DNA from: Glandiceps talaboti
Lineage: Eukaryota; Hemichordata; Enteropneusta; Spengelidae
Length of the DNA: 64,000 nt
Reading direction: 5' to 3'
NCBI RefSeq assembly: GCF_964340395.1
Contig: NW_027554290.1
Location: 221,001-285,000, forward strand
How positions within the stretch are numbered: position 1 is the stretch's first letter; each line of letters opens with the position of its first letter. The notes below the pieces were generated by a model that searched no databases, was not told the DNA's origin, and worked only from the letters and a program-made list of their open reading frames with translations. Both the position numbers and the translations under genes were made by a program. Below, in pieces: positions 40,081 through 55,246 of the stretch.

Positions 40081-41061
40081 CTCACACACCAATGGTCTAA
40101 GATGGAGTATCTCACACTCGTTAGGAAAATAATCCCACACACCAATGGTCTAAGATGGAGTATCTCACACTCGTTAGGAAAATAATTCCACACACCAATG
40201 GTCTAATATGGAGTATCTCACACTCGTTAGGAAAACAATCCCATACACCAATGGTCTAAGATGGAGTATCTCACACTCGTTAGGAAAATAATCTCACACA
40301 CCAATGGTCTAAGATGGAGTATCTCGCACTCATTGGGAAAATAATCCCACACACCAATGGTCTAAGATGGAGTATCTCACACTCGTTGGGAAAATAATCC
40401 CATACACCAATGGTCTAAGATGGAGTATCTCACACTCGTTAGGAAAATAATCCCATACACCAATGGTCTAAGATGGAGTATCTCACACTCGTTAGGAAAA
40501 TAATCCTACACACAATGGTCTAAGATCGAGTATCTCACACTTGTTAGGAAAATAATCCCACACACCAATGGTCTAAGATGGAGTATCTCACACTCGTTAG
40601 GAAAATAATCCTACACACAATGGTCTAAGATCGAGTATCTCACACTTGTTAGGAAAATAATCCCACACACCAATGGTCTAAGATGGAGTATCTCACACTC
40701 GTTAGGAAAATAATTCCACACACCAATGGTCTAATATGGAGTATCTCACACTCGTTAGGAAAATAATCCTACACACAATGGTCTAAGATCGAGTATCTCA
40801 CACTTGTTAGGAAAATAATCCCACACACCAATGGTCTAAGATGGAGTATCTCACACTCGTTAGGAAAATAATTCCACACACCAATGGTCTAATATGGAGT
40901 ATCTCGCACTCATTAGGAAAATAATCGCACACACTTATGGTCTAAGATGGAGTATCTCACACTCGTTGAGAAAAAAATCTCACACACCAATGGTCTAAGA
41001 TGGAGTATCTCACACTTGTTAGGAAAATAATCCCATACACCAATGGTCTAAGATGGAGTAT
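40081..41061. repeat. 981-bp block following the 452-bp unit
   Basis: The block lies between truncation marks at 40081 and 41062 and recurs at 58001-58981 with an offset of 17920 bp. It contains a GGAAAACAATCCC monomer (AACAATC at 40234) and an ATAATCGCACACAC monomer (40921 and 58841). The left copy has CACTTATGG where the right copy has CACCAATGG. Confidence 0.8.
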
Positions 41062-42279
41062 CTCACACACCAATGGTCTAAGATGGAGTATCTCACACTC
41101 GTTAGGAAAATAATCCTACACACAATGGTCTAAGATCGAGTATCTCACACTTGTTAGGAAAATAATCCCACACACCAATGGTCTCAGATGGAGTATCTCA
41201 CACTCGTTAGGAAAATAATCCTACACACAATCTAAGATCGAGTATCTCACACTTGTTAGGAAAATAATCCCACACACCAATGGTCTAAGATGGAGTATCT
41301 CACACTCGTTAGGAAAATAATTCCACACACCAATGGTCTAATATGGAGTATCTCACAATCGTTAGGAAAATAATCCTACACACAATGGTCTAAGATGGAG
41401 TATCTCACACTCGTTGAGAAAATAATCTCACACACCAATGGTCTAAGACGGAGTATCTCACACCCGTTGAGAAAATAATTCCACACACCAATGGTCTAAG
41501 ATGGAGTATCTCACACTGGTTAGGAAAAAAATTCCACACACCAATGGTCTAAGATGGAGTATCTCACACTCGTTAGGAAAATAATTCCACACACCAATGG
41601 TCTAATATGGAGTATCTCACACTCGTTAGGAAAATAATCCCCTACACCAATGGTCTAAGATGAAGTATTTCACACTAGTTAGGAAAATAATCTCACACAC
41701 CAATGGTCTAAGATGGAGTATCTCACACTCGTTAGGAAAATAATCCCGTACACCAATGGTCTAAGATGGAGTATCTCACACTTGTTAGGAAAATAATCCC
41801 ATACACCAATGGTCTAAGATGGAGTATCTCACACACCAATGGTCTAAGATGGAGTATCTCACACTCGTTAGGAAAATAATCCTACACACAATGGTCTAAG
41901 ATCGAGTATCTCACACTTGTTAGGAAAATAATCCCACACACCAATGGTCTCAGATGGAGTATCTCACACTCGTTGGGAAAATATTCCTACACACAATGGT
42001 CTAAGATTGAGTATCTCACACTTGTTAGGAAAATAATCCCACACACCAATGGTCTAATATGGAGTATCTCACACTCGTTAGGAAAATATTCACACACACC
42101 AATGGTCTAAGATGGAGTATCTCACACTCGTTAGGAAAATAATCTCACACACCAATGGTCTAAGATGGAGTATCTCACACTCGTTAGGAAAATAATCCCG
42201 TACACCAATGGTCTAAGATGGAGTATCTCACACTTGTTAGGAAAATAATCCCATACACCAATGGTCTAAGATGGAGTAT
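41062..42279. repeat. 766-bp unit then 452-bp unit
   Basis: The 766-bp unit runs 41062-41827 and the 452-bp unit 41828-42279. The region matches 38863-40080 at an offset of 2199 bp (CACTGG at 39317 and 41516; GGTCTCAG at 39751 and 41950; the AACAATC monomer beyond at 40234 and 42433). So a block of about 2.2 kb was duplicated in tandem here. Confidence 0.82.
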
Positions 42280-45200
42280 CTCACACACCAATGGTCTAAG
42301 ATGGAGTATCTCACACTCGTTAGGAAAATAATCCCACACACCAATGGTCTAAGATGGAGTATCTCACACTCGTTAGGAAAATAATTCCACACACCAATGG
42401 TCTAATATGGAGTATCTCACACTCGTTAGGAAAACAATCCCATACACCAATGGTCTAAGATGGAGTATCTCACACTCGTTAGGAAAATAATCCTACACAC
42501 CAATGGTCTAAGATGGAGTATCTCGCACTCATTAGGAAAATAATCCCACACACCAATGGTCTAAGATGGAGTATCTCACACTCGTTGGGAAAATAATCCC
42601 ATACACCAATGGTCTAAGATGGAGTATCTCACACTCGTTAGGAAAATAATCCCATACACCAATGGTCTAAGATGGAGTATCTCACACTCGTTAGGAAAAT
42701 AATCCTACACACAATGGTCTAAGATCGAGTATCTCACACTTGTTAGGAAAATAATCCCACACACCAATGGTCTAAGATGGAGTATCTCACACTCGTTAGG
42801 AAAATAATCCTACACACAATGGTCTAAGATCGAGTATCTCACACTTGTTAGGAAAATAATCCCACACACCAATGGTCTAAGATGGAGTATCTCACACTCG
42901 TTAGGAAAATAATTCCACACACCAATGGTCTAATATGGAGTATCTCGCACTCATTAGGAAAATAATCCCACACACCAATGGTCTAAGATGGAGTATCTCA
43001 CACTCGTTGAGAAAAAAATCTCACACACCAATGGTCTAAGATTGAGTATCTCACACTCGTTGAGAAAATATTTCCACACACCAATGGTCTAAGATGGAGT
43101 ATCTCACACTCGTTAGGAAAATAATTCCACACACCAATGGTCTAAGATTGAGTATCTCACACTCGTTAGGAAAATAATTCCACACACCAATGGTCTAATA
43201 TGGAGTATCTCACACTCGTTAGGAAAATAATCCCATACACCAATGGTCTAAGATGAAGTATCTTACACTCGTTAGGAAAATAATTCCACACACCAATGGT
43301 CTAAGATGGAGTATCTCACACTCGTTAGGAAAATAATTCCACACACCAATGGTCTAAGATGGAGTATCTCACACTCGTTAGGAAAATAATCTCACACACC
43401 AATGGTCTAAGATGGAGTATCTCACACTCGTTAGGAAAATAATTCCACACACCAATGGTCTAAGATGGAGTATCTCACACTCGTTAGGAAAATAATTCCA
43501 CACACCAATGGTCTAAGATGGAGTATCTCACACTCGTTAGGAAAATAATCCCATACACCAATGGTCTAAGATGAAGTATTTCACACTCGTTAGGAAAATA
43601 ATTCCACACACCAATGGTCTAAGATCGAGTATCTCACACTTGTTAGGAAAATAATCCCACACACCAATGGTCTAAGATGGAGTATCTCACACTCGTTGGG
43701 AAAATATTCCTACACACAATGGTCTAAGATTGAGTATCTCACACTTGTTAGGAAAATAATCCCACACACCAATGGTCTAATATGGAGTATCTCACACTCG
43801 TTAGGAAAATATTCACACACACCAATGGTCTAAGATGGAGTATCTCACACTCGTTAGGAAAATAATCTCACACACCAATGGTCTAATATGGAGTATCTCA
43901 CACTCGTTAGGAAAATAATCCTACACACAATGGTCTAAGATCGAGTATCTCACACTTGTTAGGAAAATAATCCCACACACCAATGGTCTAATATGGAGTA
44001 TCTCGCACTCATTAGGAAAATAATCCCACACACCAATGGTCTAAGATGGAGTATCTCACACTCGTTGAGAAAAAAATCTCACACACCAATGGTCTAAGAT
44101 TGAGTATCTCACACTCGTTGAGAAAATATTTCCACACACCAATGGTCTAAGATGGTGTATCTCACACTCGTTAGGAAAATAATTCCACACACCAATGGTC
44201 TAAGATTGAGTATCTCACACTCGTTAGGAAAATAATTCCACACACCAATGGTCTAATATGGAGTATCTCACACTCGTTAGGAAAACAATCCCATACACCA
44301 ATGGTCTAAGATGGAGTATCTCACACTCGTTAGGAAAATAATCTCACACACCAATGGTCTAAGATGGAGTATCTCGCACTCATTAGGAAAATAATCCCAC
44401 ACACCAATGGTCTAAGATGGAGTATCTCACACTCGTTGGGAAAATAATCCCATACACCAATGGTCTAAGATGGAGTATCTCACACTCGTTAGGAAAATAA
44501 TCCCATACACCAATGGTCTAAGATGGAGTATCTCACACTCGTTAGGAAAATAATCCTACACACAATGGTCTAAGATCGAGTATCTCACACTTGTTAGGAA
44601 AATAATCCCACACACCAATGGTCTAAGATGGAGTATCTCACACTCGTTAGGAAAATAATCCTACACACAATGGTCTAAGATCGAGTATCTCACACTTGTT
44701 AGGAAAATAATCCCACACACCAATGGTCTAAGATGGAGTATCTCACACTCGTTAGGAAAATAATTCCACACACCAATGGTCTAATATGGAGTATCTCGCA
44801 CTCATTAGGAAAATAATCCCACACACCAATGGTCTAAGATGGAGTATCTCACACTCGTTGAGAAAAAAATCTCACACACCAATGGTCTAAGATTGAGTAT
44901 CTCACACTCGTTGAGAAAATATTTCCACACACCAATGGTCTAAGATGGAGTATCTCACACTCGTTAGGAAAATAATTCCACACACCAATGGTCTAAGATT
45001 GAGTATCTCACACTCGTTAGGAAAATAATTCCACACACCAATGGTCTAATATGGAGTATCTCACACTCGTTAGGAAAATAATCCCATACACCAATGGTCT
45101 AAGATGAAGTATCTTACACTCGTTAGGAAAATAATTCCACACACCAATGGTCTAAGATGGAGTATCTCACACTCGTTAGGAAAATAATTCCACACACCAA

Positions 45201-47123
45201 TGGTCTAAGATGGAGTATCTCACACTCGTTAGGAAAATAATCTCACACACCAATGGTCTAAGATGGAGTATCTCACACTCGTTAGGAAAATAATTCCACA
45301 CACCAATGGTCTAAGATGGAGTATCTCACACTCGTTAGGAAAATAATTCCACACACCAATGGTCTAAGATGGAGTATCTCACACTCGTTAGGAAAATAAT
45401 CCCATACACCAATGGTCTAAGATGAAGTATTTCACACTCGTTAGGAAAATAATTCCACACACCAATGGTCTAAGATCGAGTATCTCACACTTGTTAGGAA
45501 AATAATCCCACACACCAATGGTCTAAGATGGAGTATCTCACACTCGTTGGGAAAATATTCCTACACACAATGGTCTAAGATTGAGTATCTCACACTTGTT
45601 AGGAAAATAATCCCACACACCAATGGTATAATATGGAGTATCTCACACTCGTTAGGAAAATATTCACACACACCAATGGTCTAAGATGGAGTATCTCACA
45701 CTCGTTAGGAAAATAATCTCACACACCAATGGTCTAATATGGAGTATCTCACACTCGTTAGGAAAATAATCCTACACACAATGGTCTAAGATCGAGTATC
45801 TCACACTTGTTAGGAAAATAATCCCACACACCAATGGTCTAAGATGGAGTATCTCACACTCGTTAGGAAAATAATTCCACACACCAATGGTCTAATATGG
45901 AGTATCTCGCACTCATTAGGAAAATAATCCCACACACCAATGGTCTAAGATGGAGTATCTCACACTCGTTGAGAAAAAAATCTCACACACCAATGGTCTA
46001 AGATTGAGTATCTCACACTCGTTGAGAAAATATTTCCACACACCAATGGTCTAAGATTGAGTATCTCACACTCGTTAGGAAAATAATTCCACACACCAAT
46101 GGTCTAATATGGAGTATCTCGCACTCATTAGGAAAATAATCCCACACACCAATGGTCTAAGATGGAGTATCTCACACTCGTTGAGAAAAAAATCTCACAC
46201 ACCAATGGTCTAAGATTGAGTATCTCACACTCGTTAGGAAAATAATTCCACACACCAATGGTCTAAGATTGAGTATCTCACACTCGTTAGGAAAATAATT
46301 CCACACACCAATGGTCTAATATGGAGTATCTCACACTCGTTAGGAAAATAATCCCATACACCAATGGTCTAAGATGAAGTATCTTACACTCGTTAGGAAA
46401 ATAATTCCACACACCAATGGTCTAAGATGGAGCATCTCACACTCGTTAGGAAAATAATTCCACACACCAATGGTCTAAGATGGAGTATCTCACACTCGTT
46501 AGGAAAATAATCTCACACACCAATGGTCTAAGATGGAGTATCTCACACTCGTTAGGAAAATAATTCCACACACCAATGGTCTAAGATGGAGTATCTCACA
46601 CTCGTTAGGAAAATAATTCCACACACCAATGGTCTAAGATGGAGTATCTCACACTCGTTAGGAAAATAATCCCATACACCAATGGTCTAAGATGAAGTAT
46701 TTCACACTCGTTAGGAAAATAATTCCACACACCAATGGTCTAAGATCGAGTATCTCACACTTGTTAGGAAAATAATCCCACACACCAATGGTCTAAGATG
46801 GAGTATCTCACACTCGTTGGGAAAATATTCCTACACACAATGGTCTAAGATTGAGTATCTCACACTTGTTAGGAAAATAATCCCACACACCAATGGTCTA
46901 ATATGGAGTATCTCACACTCGTTAGGAAAATATTCACACACACCAATGGTCTAAGATGGAGTATCTCACACTCGTTAGGAAAATAATCTCACACACCAAT
47001 GGTCTAAGATGGAGTATCTCACACTCGTTAGGAAAATAATCCCGTACACCAATGGTCTAAGATGGAGTATCTCACACTTGTTAGGAAAATAATCCCATAC
47101 ACCAATGGTCTAAGATGGAGTAT
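42280..47123. repeat. Array segment with only full-length monomers
   Basis: After the truncated monomer at 42280 none appears until 47124, the longest gap between truncation marks in domain III. The segment carries its own local periods. The TCTTACACTC variant occurs at 43261, 45112 and 46382, and ATTCACACAC at 43811, 45662 and 46932, giving offsets of 1851 and 1270 bp for both markers. It contains the GATGGTGTATC (44150) and GAGCATCTC (46431) single-base changes, each repeated once more near the right end of the window. Confidence 0.78.
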
Positions 47124-49536
47124 CTCACACACCAATGGTCTAAGATGGAGTATCTCACACTCGTTAGGAAAATAATCCTACACACAATGGTCTAAGATCG
47201 AGTATCTCACAATTGTTAGGAAAATAATTCCACACACCAATGGTCTAATATGGAGTATCTCACACTCGTTAGGAAAATAATTCCACACACCAATGGTCTA
47301 ATATGGAGTATCTCACACTCGTTAGGAAAAAAATCCCATACACCAATGGTCTAAGATGGAGTATCTCACACTCGTTAGGAAAATAATCTCACACACCAAT
47401 GGTCTAAGATGGAGTATCTCGCACTCATTAGGAAAATAATCCCACACACCAATGGTCTAAGATGGAGTATCTCACACTCGTTAGGAAAATAATCCTACAC
47501 ACAATGGTCTAAGATCGAGTATCTCACACTTGTTAGGAAAATAATCCCACACACCAATGGTCTAAGATTGAGTATCTCACACTCGTTAGGAAAATAATCC
47601 CATACACCAATGGTCTAAGATGGAGTATCTCACACACCAATGGTCTAAGATGGAGTATCTCACACTCGTTAGGAAAATAATCCTACACACAATGGTCTAA
47701 GATCGAGTATCTCACACTTGTTAGGAAAATAATCCCACACACCAATGGTCTAAGATGGAGTATCTCACACTCGTTAGGAAAATAATTCCACACACCAATG
47801 GTCTAATATGGAGTATCTCACACTCGTTAGGAAAAAAATCCCATACACCAATGGTCTAAGATGGAGTATCTCACACTCGTTAGGAAAATAATCTCACACA
47901 CCAATGGTCTAAGATGGAGTATCTCGCACTCATTAGGAAAATAATCCCACACACCAATGGTCTAAGATGGAGTATCTCACACTCGTTAGGAAAATAATCC
48001 CATACACCAATGGTCTAAGATGGAGTATCTCACACACCAATGGTCTAAGATGGAGTATCTCACACTCGTTAGGAAAATAATCCTACACACAATGGTCTAA
48101 GATCGAGTATCTCACACTTGTTAGGAAAATAATCCCACACACCAATGGTCTAAGATGGAGTATCTCACACTCGTTAGGAAAATAATTCCACACACCAATG
48201 GTCTAATATGGAGTATCTCACACTCGTTAGGAAAAAAATCCCATACACCAATGGTCTAAGATGGAGTATCTCACACTCGTTAGGAAAATAATCTCACACA
48301 CCAATGGTCTAAGATGGAGTATCTCGCACTCATTAGGAAAATAATCCCACACACCAATGGTCTAAGATGGAGTATCTCACACTCGTTGGGAAAATAATCT
48401 CATACACCAATGGTCTAAGATGGAGTATCTCACACTCGTTAGGAAAATAATCCCATACACCAATGGTCTAAGATGGAGTATCTCACACTCGTTAGGAAAA
48501 TAATCCTACACACAATGGTCTAAGATCGAGTATCTCACACTTGTTAGGAAAATAATCCCACACACCAATGGTCTAAGATGGAGTATCTCACACTCGTTAG
48601 GAAAATAATCCTACACACAATGGTCTAAGATCGAGTATCTCACACTTGTTAGGAAAATAATCCCACACACCAATGGTCTAAGATGGAGTATCTCACACTC
48701 GTTAGGAAAATAATTCCACACACCAATGGTCTAATATGGAGTATCTCACACTCGTTAGGAAAATAATCCTACACACAATGGTCTAAGATCGAGTATCTCA
48801 CACTTGTTAGGAAAATAATCCCACACACCAATGGTCTAAGATGGAGTATCTCACACTCGTTAGGAAAATAATTCCACACACCAATGGTCTAATATGGAGT
48901 ATCTCGCACTCATTAGGAAAATAATCCCACACACCAATGGTCTAAGATGGAGTATCTCACACTCGTTGAGAAAAAAATCTCACACACCAATGGTCTAAGA
49001 TTGAGTATCTCACACTCGTTGAGAAAATATTTCCACACACCAATGGTCTAAAATGGAGTATCTCACACTCGTTAGGAAAATAATTCCACACACCAATGGT
49101 CTAAGATTGAGTATCTCACACTCGTTGGGAAAATAATCCTACACACAATGGTCTAAGATCGAGTATCTCACACTTGTTAGGAAAATAATCCCACACACCA
49201 ATGGTCTAAGATGGAGTATCTCACACTCGTTGGGAAAATAATCCTACACACAATGGTCTAAGATCGAGTATCTCACACTTGTTAGGAAAATAATCCCACA
49301 CACCAATGGTCTAATTTGGAGTATCTCACACTCGTTAGGAAAATATTCACACACACCAATGGTCTAAGATGGAGTATCTCACACTCGTTAGGAAAATAAT
49401 CTCACACACCAATGGTCTAAGATGGAGTATCTCACACTCGTTAGGAAAATAATCCCGTACACCAATGGTCTAAGATGGAGTATCTCACACTTGTTAGGAA
49501 AATAATCCCATACACCAATGGTCTAAGATGGAGTAT
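47124..49536. repeat. Short-period segment with 400-bp tandem unit
   Basis: Truncation marks lie at 47124, 47629 and 48029. The interval 47629-48028 is a 400-bp unit of one truncated plus seven full monomers, and the next block begins with the same order. GGAAAAAAATCCC monomers recur near 47331, 47832 and 48233. A CGTTGGGAAAATAATCTCATACACC monomer near 48395 is shared with 51435 and 52121. Confidence 0.75.
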
Positions 49537-51068
49537 CTCACACACCAATGGTCTAAGATGGAGTATCTCACACTCGTTAGGAAAATAATCCTACACACAA
49601 TGGTCTAAGATCGAGTATCTCACACTTGTTAGGAAAATAATCCCACACACCAATGGTCTAAGATGGAGTATCTCACACTCGTTAGGAAAATAATCCTACA
49701 CACAATCTAAGATCGAGTATCTCACACTTGTTAGGAAAATAATCCCACACACCAATGGTCTAAGATGGAGTATCTCACACTCGTTAGGAAAATAATTCCA
49801 CACACCAATGGTCTAATATGGAGTATCTCACAATCGTTAGGAAAATAATCCTACACACAATGGTCTAAGATTGAGTATCTCACACTCGTTGAGAAAATAA
49901 TCTCACACACCAATGGTCTAAGACGGAGTATCTCACACCCGTTGAGAAAATAATTCCACACACCAATGGTCTAAGATGGAGTATCTCACACTGGTTAGGA
50001 AAAAAATTCCACACACCAATGGTCTAAGATGGAGTATCTCACACTCGTTAGGAAAATAATTCCACACACCAATGGTCTAATATGGAGTATCTCACACTCG
50101 TTAGGAAAATAATCCCCTACACCAATGGTCTAAGATGAAGTATTTCACACTAGTTAGGAAAATAATCTCACACACCAATGGTCTAAGATGGAGTATCTCA
50201 CACTCGTTAGGAAAATAATCCCGTACACCAATGGTCTAAGATGGAGTATCTCACACTTGTTAGGAAAATAATCCCATACACCAATGGTCTAAGATGGAGT
50301 ATCTCACACACCAATGGTCTAAGATGGAGTATCTCACACTCGTTAGGAAAATAATCCTACACACAATGGTCTAAGATCGAGTATCTCACACTTGTTAGGA
50401 AAATAATCCCACACACCAATGGTCTCAGATGGAGTATCTCACACTCGTTAGGAAAATAATCCTACACACAATCTAAGATCGAGTATCTCACACTTGTTAG
50501 GAAAATAATCCCACACACCAATGGTCTAAGATGGAGTATCTCACACTCGTTAGGAAAATAATTCCACACACCAATGGTCTAATATGGAGTATCTCACAAT
50601 CGTTAGTAAAATAATCCTACACACAATGGTCTAAGATGGAGTATCTCACACTCGTTGAGAAAATAATCTCACACACCAATGGTCTAAGACGGAGTATCTC
50701 ACACCCGTTGAGAAAATAATTCCACACACCAATGGTCTAAGATGGAGTATCTCACACTGGTTAGGAAAAAAATTCCACACACCAATGGTCTAAGATGGAG
50801 TATCTCACACTCGTTAGGAAAATAATTCCACACACCAATGGTCTAATATGGAGTATCTCACACTCGTTAGGAAAATAATCCCCTACACCAATGGTCTAAG
50901 ATGAAGTATTTCACACTAGTTAGGAAAATAATCTCACACACCAATGGTCTAAGATGGAGTATCTCACACTCGTTAGGAAAATAATCCCGTACACCAATGG
51001 TCTAAGATGGAGTATCTCACACTTGTTAGGAAAATAATCCCATACACCAATGGTCTAAGATGGAGTAT
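49537..51068. repeat. Tandem pair of 766-bp units
   Basis: Units at 49537-50302 and 50303-51068. The pair matches 38097-39628 at a constant offset of 11440 bp (AATTTGG at 37873 and 49313; CTGGTTAGG at 38551 and 49991, and 39317 and 50757). The only difference I noticed in the first unit is GATTGAG for GATGGAG near 49870. Confidence 0.85.
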
Positions 51069-53262
51069 CTCACACACCAATGGTCTAAGATGGAGTATCT
51101 CACACTCGTTAGGAAAATAATCCTACACACAATGGTCTAAGATCGAGTATCTCACACTTGTTAGGAAAATAATCCCACACACCAATGGTCTAAGATGGAG
51201 TATCTCACACTCGTTAGGAAAATAATTCCACACACCAATGGTCTAATATGGAGTATCTCACACTCGTTAGGAAAAAAATCCCATACACCAATGGTCTAAG
51301 ATGGAGTATCTCACACTCGTTAGGAAAATAATCTCACACACCAATGGTCTAAGATGGAGTATCTCGCACTCATTAGGAAAATAATCCCACACACCAATGG
51401 TCTAAGATGGAGTATCTCACACTCGTTGGGAAAATAATCTCATACACCAATGGTCTAAGATGGAGTATCTCACACTCGTTAGGAAAATAATCCCATACAC
51501 CAATGGTCTAAGATGGAGTATCTCACACTCGTTAGGAAAATAATCCTACACACAATGGTCTAAGATCGAGTATCTCACACTTGTTAGGAAAATAATCCCA
51601 CACACCAATGGTCTAAGATGGAGTATCTCACACTCGTTAGGAAAATAATCCTACACACAATGGTCTAAGATCGAGTATCTCACACTTGTTAGGAAAATAA
51701 TCCCACACACCAATGGTCTAAGATGGAGTATCTCACACTCGTTAGGAAAATAATTCCACACACCAATGGTCTAATATGGAGTATCTCACACTCGTTAGGA
51801 AAATAATCCTACACACAATGGTCTAAGATCGAGTATCTCACACTTGTTAGGAAAATAATCCCACACACCAATGGTCTAAGATGGAGTATCTCACACTCGT
51901 TAGGAAAATAATTCCACACACCAATGGTCTAATATGGAGTATCTCACACTCGTTAGGAAAAAAATCCCATACACCAATGGTCTAAGATGGAGTATCTCAC
52001 ACTCGTTAGGAAAATAATCTCACACACCAATGGTCTAAGATGGAGTATCTCGCACTCATTAGGAAAATAATCCCACACACCAATGGTCTAAGATGGAGTA
52101 TCTCACACTCGTTGGGAAAATAATCTCATACACCAATGGTCTAAGATGGAGTATCTCACACTCGTTAGGAAAATAATCCCATACACCAATGGTCTAAGAT
52201 GGAGTATCTCACACTCGTTAGGAAAATAATCCTACACACAATGGTCTAAGATCGAGTATCTCACACTTGTTAGGAAAATAATCCCACACACCAATGGTCT
52301 AAGATGGAGTATCTCACACTCGTTAGGAAAATAATCCTACACACAATGGTCTAAGATCGAGTATCTCACACTTGTTAGGAAAATAATCCCACACACCAAT
52401 GGTCTAAGATGGAGTATCTCACACTCGTTAGGAAAATAATTCCACACACCAATGGTCTAATATGGAGTATCTCACACTCGTTAGGAAAATAATCCTACAC
52501 ACAATGGTCTAAGATCGAGTATCTCACACTTGTTAGGAAAATAATCCCACACACCAATGGTCTAAGATGGAGTATCTCACACTCGTTAGGAAAATAATTC
52601 CACACACCAATGGTCTAATATGGAGTATCTCGCACTCATTAGGAAAATAATCCCACACACCAATGGTCTAAGATGGAGTATCTCACACTCGTTGAGAAAA
52701 AAATCTCACACACCAATGGTCTAAGATTGAGTATCTCACACTCGTTGAGAAAATATTTCCACACACCAATGGTCTAAAATGGAGTATCTCACACTCGTTA
52801 GGAAAATAATTCCACACACCAATGGTCTAAGATTGAGTATCTCACACTCGTTGGGAAAATAATCCTACACACAATGGTCTAAGATCGAGTATCTCACACT
52901 TGTTAGGAAAATAATCCCACACACCAATGGTCTAAGATGGAGTATCTCACACTCGTTGGGAAAATAATCCTACACACAATGGTCTAAGATCGAGTATCTC
53001 ACACTTGTTAGGAAAATAATCCCACACACCAATGGTCTAATTTGGAGTATCTCACACTCGTTAGGAAAATATTCACACACACCAATGGTCTAAGATGGAG
53101 TATCTCACACTCGTTAGGAAAATAATCTCACACACCAATGGTCTAAGATGGAGTATCTCACACTCGTTAGGAAAATAATCCCGTACACCAATGGTCTAAG
53201 ATGGAGTATCTCACACTTGTTAGGAAAATAATCCCATACACCAATGGTCTAAGATGGAGTAT
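51069..53262. repeat. 2194-bp block with 686-bp internal duplication
   Basis: This block lies between truncation marks at 51069 and 53263 and replaces the 452-bp unit that usually follows a 766-bp pair. It holds two copies of a run including GGAAAAAAATCCC and CGTTGGGAAAATAATCTCATACACC, 686 bp apart (51435 and 52121). It ends with AAAATGGAG and AATTTGG monomers shared with 49.0-49.3 kb at an offset of 3726 bp (49313 and 53039). Confidence 0.78.
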
Positions 53263-55246
53263 CTCACACACCAATGGTCTAAGATGGAGTATCTCACACT
53301 CGTTAGGAAAATAATCCTACACACAATGGTCTAAGATCGAGTATCTCACACTTGTTAGGAAAATAATCCCACACACCAATGGTCTAAGATGGAGTATCTC
53401 ACACTCGTTAGGAAAATAATCCTACACACAATCTAAGATCGAGTATCTCACACTTGTTAGGAAAATAATCCCACACACCAATGGTCTAAGATGGAGTATC
53501 TCACACTCGTTAGGAAAATAATTCCACACACCAATGGTCTAATATGGAGTATCTCACAATCGTTAGGAAAATAATCCTACACACAATGGTCTAAGATGGA
53601 GTATCTCACACTCGTTGAGAAAATAATCTCACACACCAATGGTCTAAGACGGAGTATCTCACACCCGTTGAGAAAATAATTCCACACACCAATGGTCTAA
53701 GATGGAGTATCTCACACTGGTTAGGAAAAAAATTCCACACACCAATGGTCTAAGATGGAGTATCTCACACTCGTTAGGAAAATAATTCCACACACCAATG
53801 GTCTAATATGGAGTATCTCACACTCGTTAGGAAAATAATCCCCTACACCAATGGTCTAAGATGAAGTATTTCACACTAGTTAGGAAAATAATCTCACACA
53901 CCAATGGTCTAAGATGGAGTATCTCACACTCGTTAGGAAAATAATCCCGTACACCAATGGTCTAAGATGGAGTATCTCACACTTGTTAGGAAAATAATCC
54001 CATACACCAATGGTCTAAGATGGAGTATCTCACACACCAATGGTCTAAGATGGAGTATCTCACACTCGTTAGGAAAATAATCCTACACACAATGGTCTAA
54101 GATCGAGTATCTCACACTTGTTAGGAAAATAATCCCACACACCAATGGTCTCAGATGGAGTATCTCACACTCGTTAGGAAAATAATCCTACACACAATCT
54201 AAGATCGAGTATCTCACACTTGTTAGGAAAATAATCCCACACACCAATGGTCTAAGATGGAGTATCTCACACTCGTTAGGAAAATAATTCCACACACCAA
54301 TGGTCTAATATGGAGTATCTCACAATCGTTAGTAAAATAATCCTACACACAATGGTCTAAGATGGAGTATCTCACACTCGTTGAGAAAATAATCTCACAC
54401 ACCAATGGTCTAAGACGGAGTATCTCACACCCGTTGAGAAAATAATTCCACACACCAATGGTCTAAGATGGAGTATCTCACACTGGTTAGGAAAAAAATT
54501 CCACACACCAATGGTCTAAGATGGAGTATCTCACACTCGTTAGGAAAATAATTCCACACACCAATGGTCTAATATGGAGTATCTCACACTCGTTAGGAAA
54601 ATAATCCCCTACACCAATGGTCTAAGATGAAGTATTTCACACTAGTTAGGAAAATAATCTCACACACCAATGGTCTAAGATGGAGTATCTCACACTCGTT
54701 AGGAAAATAATCCCGTACACCAATGGTCTAAGATGGAGTATCTCACACTTGTTAGGAAAATAATCCCATACACCAATGGTCTAAGATGGAGTATCTCACA
54801 CACCAATGGTCTAAGATGGAGTATCTCACACTCGTTAGGAAAATAATCCTACACACAATGGTCTAAGATCGAGTATCTCACACTTGTTAGGAAAATAATC
54901 CCACACACCAATGGTCTCAGATGGAGTATCTCACACTCGTTGGGAAAATATTCCTACACACAATGGTCTAAGATTGAGTATCTCACACTTGTTAGGAAAA
55001 TAATCCCACACACCAATGGTCTAATATGGAGTATCTCACACTCGTTAGGAAAATATTCACACACACCAATGGTCTAAGATGGAGTATCTCACACTCGTTA
55101 GGAAAATAATCTCACACACCAATGGTCTAAGATGGAGTATCTCACACTCGTTAGGAAAATAATCCCGTACACCAATGGTCTAAGATGGAGTATCTCACAC
55201 TTGTTAGGAAAATAATCCCATACACCAATGGTCTAAGATGGAGTAT
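53263..55246. repeat. 766-766-452 cassette
   Basis: Units at 53263-54028, 54029-54794 and 54795-55246. The cassette has the same order and sizes as 38097-40080 and 56017-58000, making a 1984-bp third-level unit. It is followed by a 770-bp block that leads into the next cassette. Confidence 0.85.
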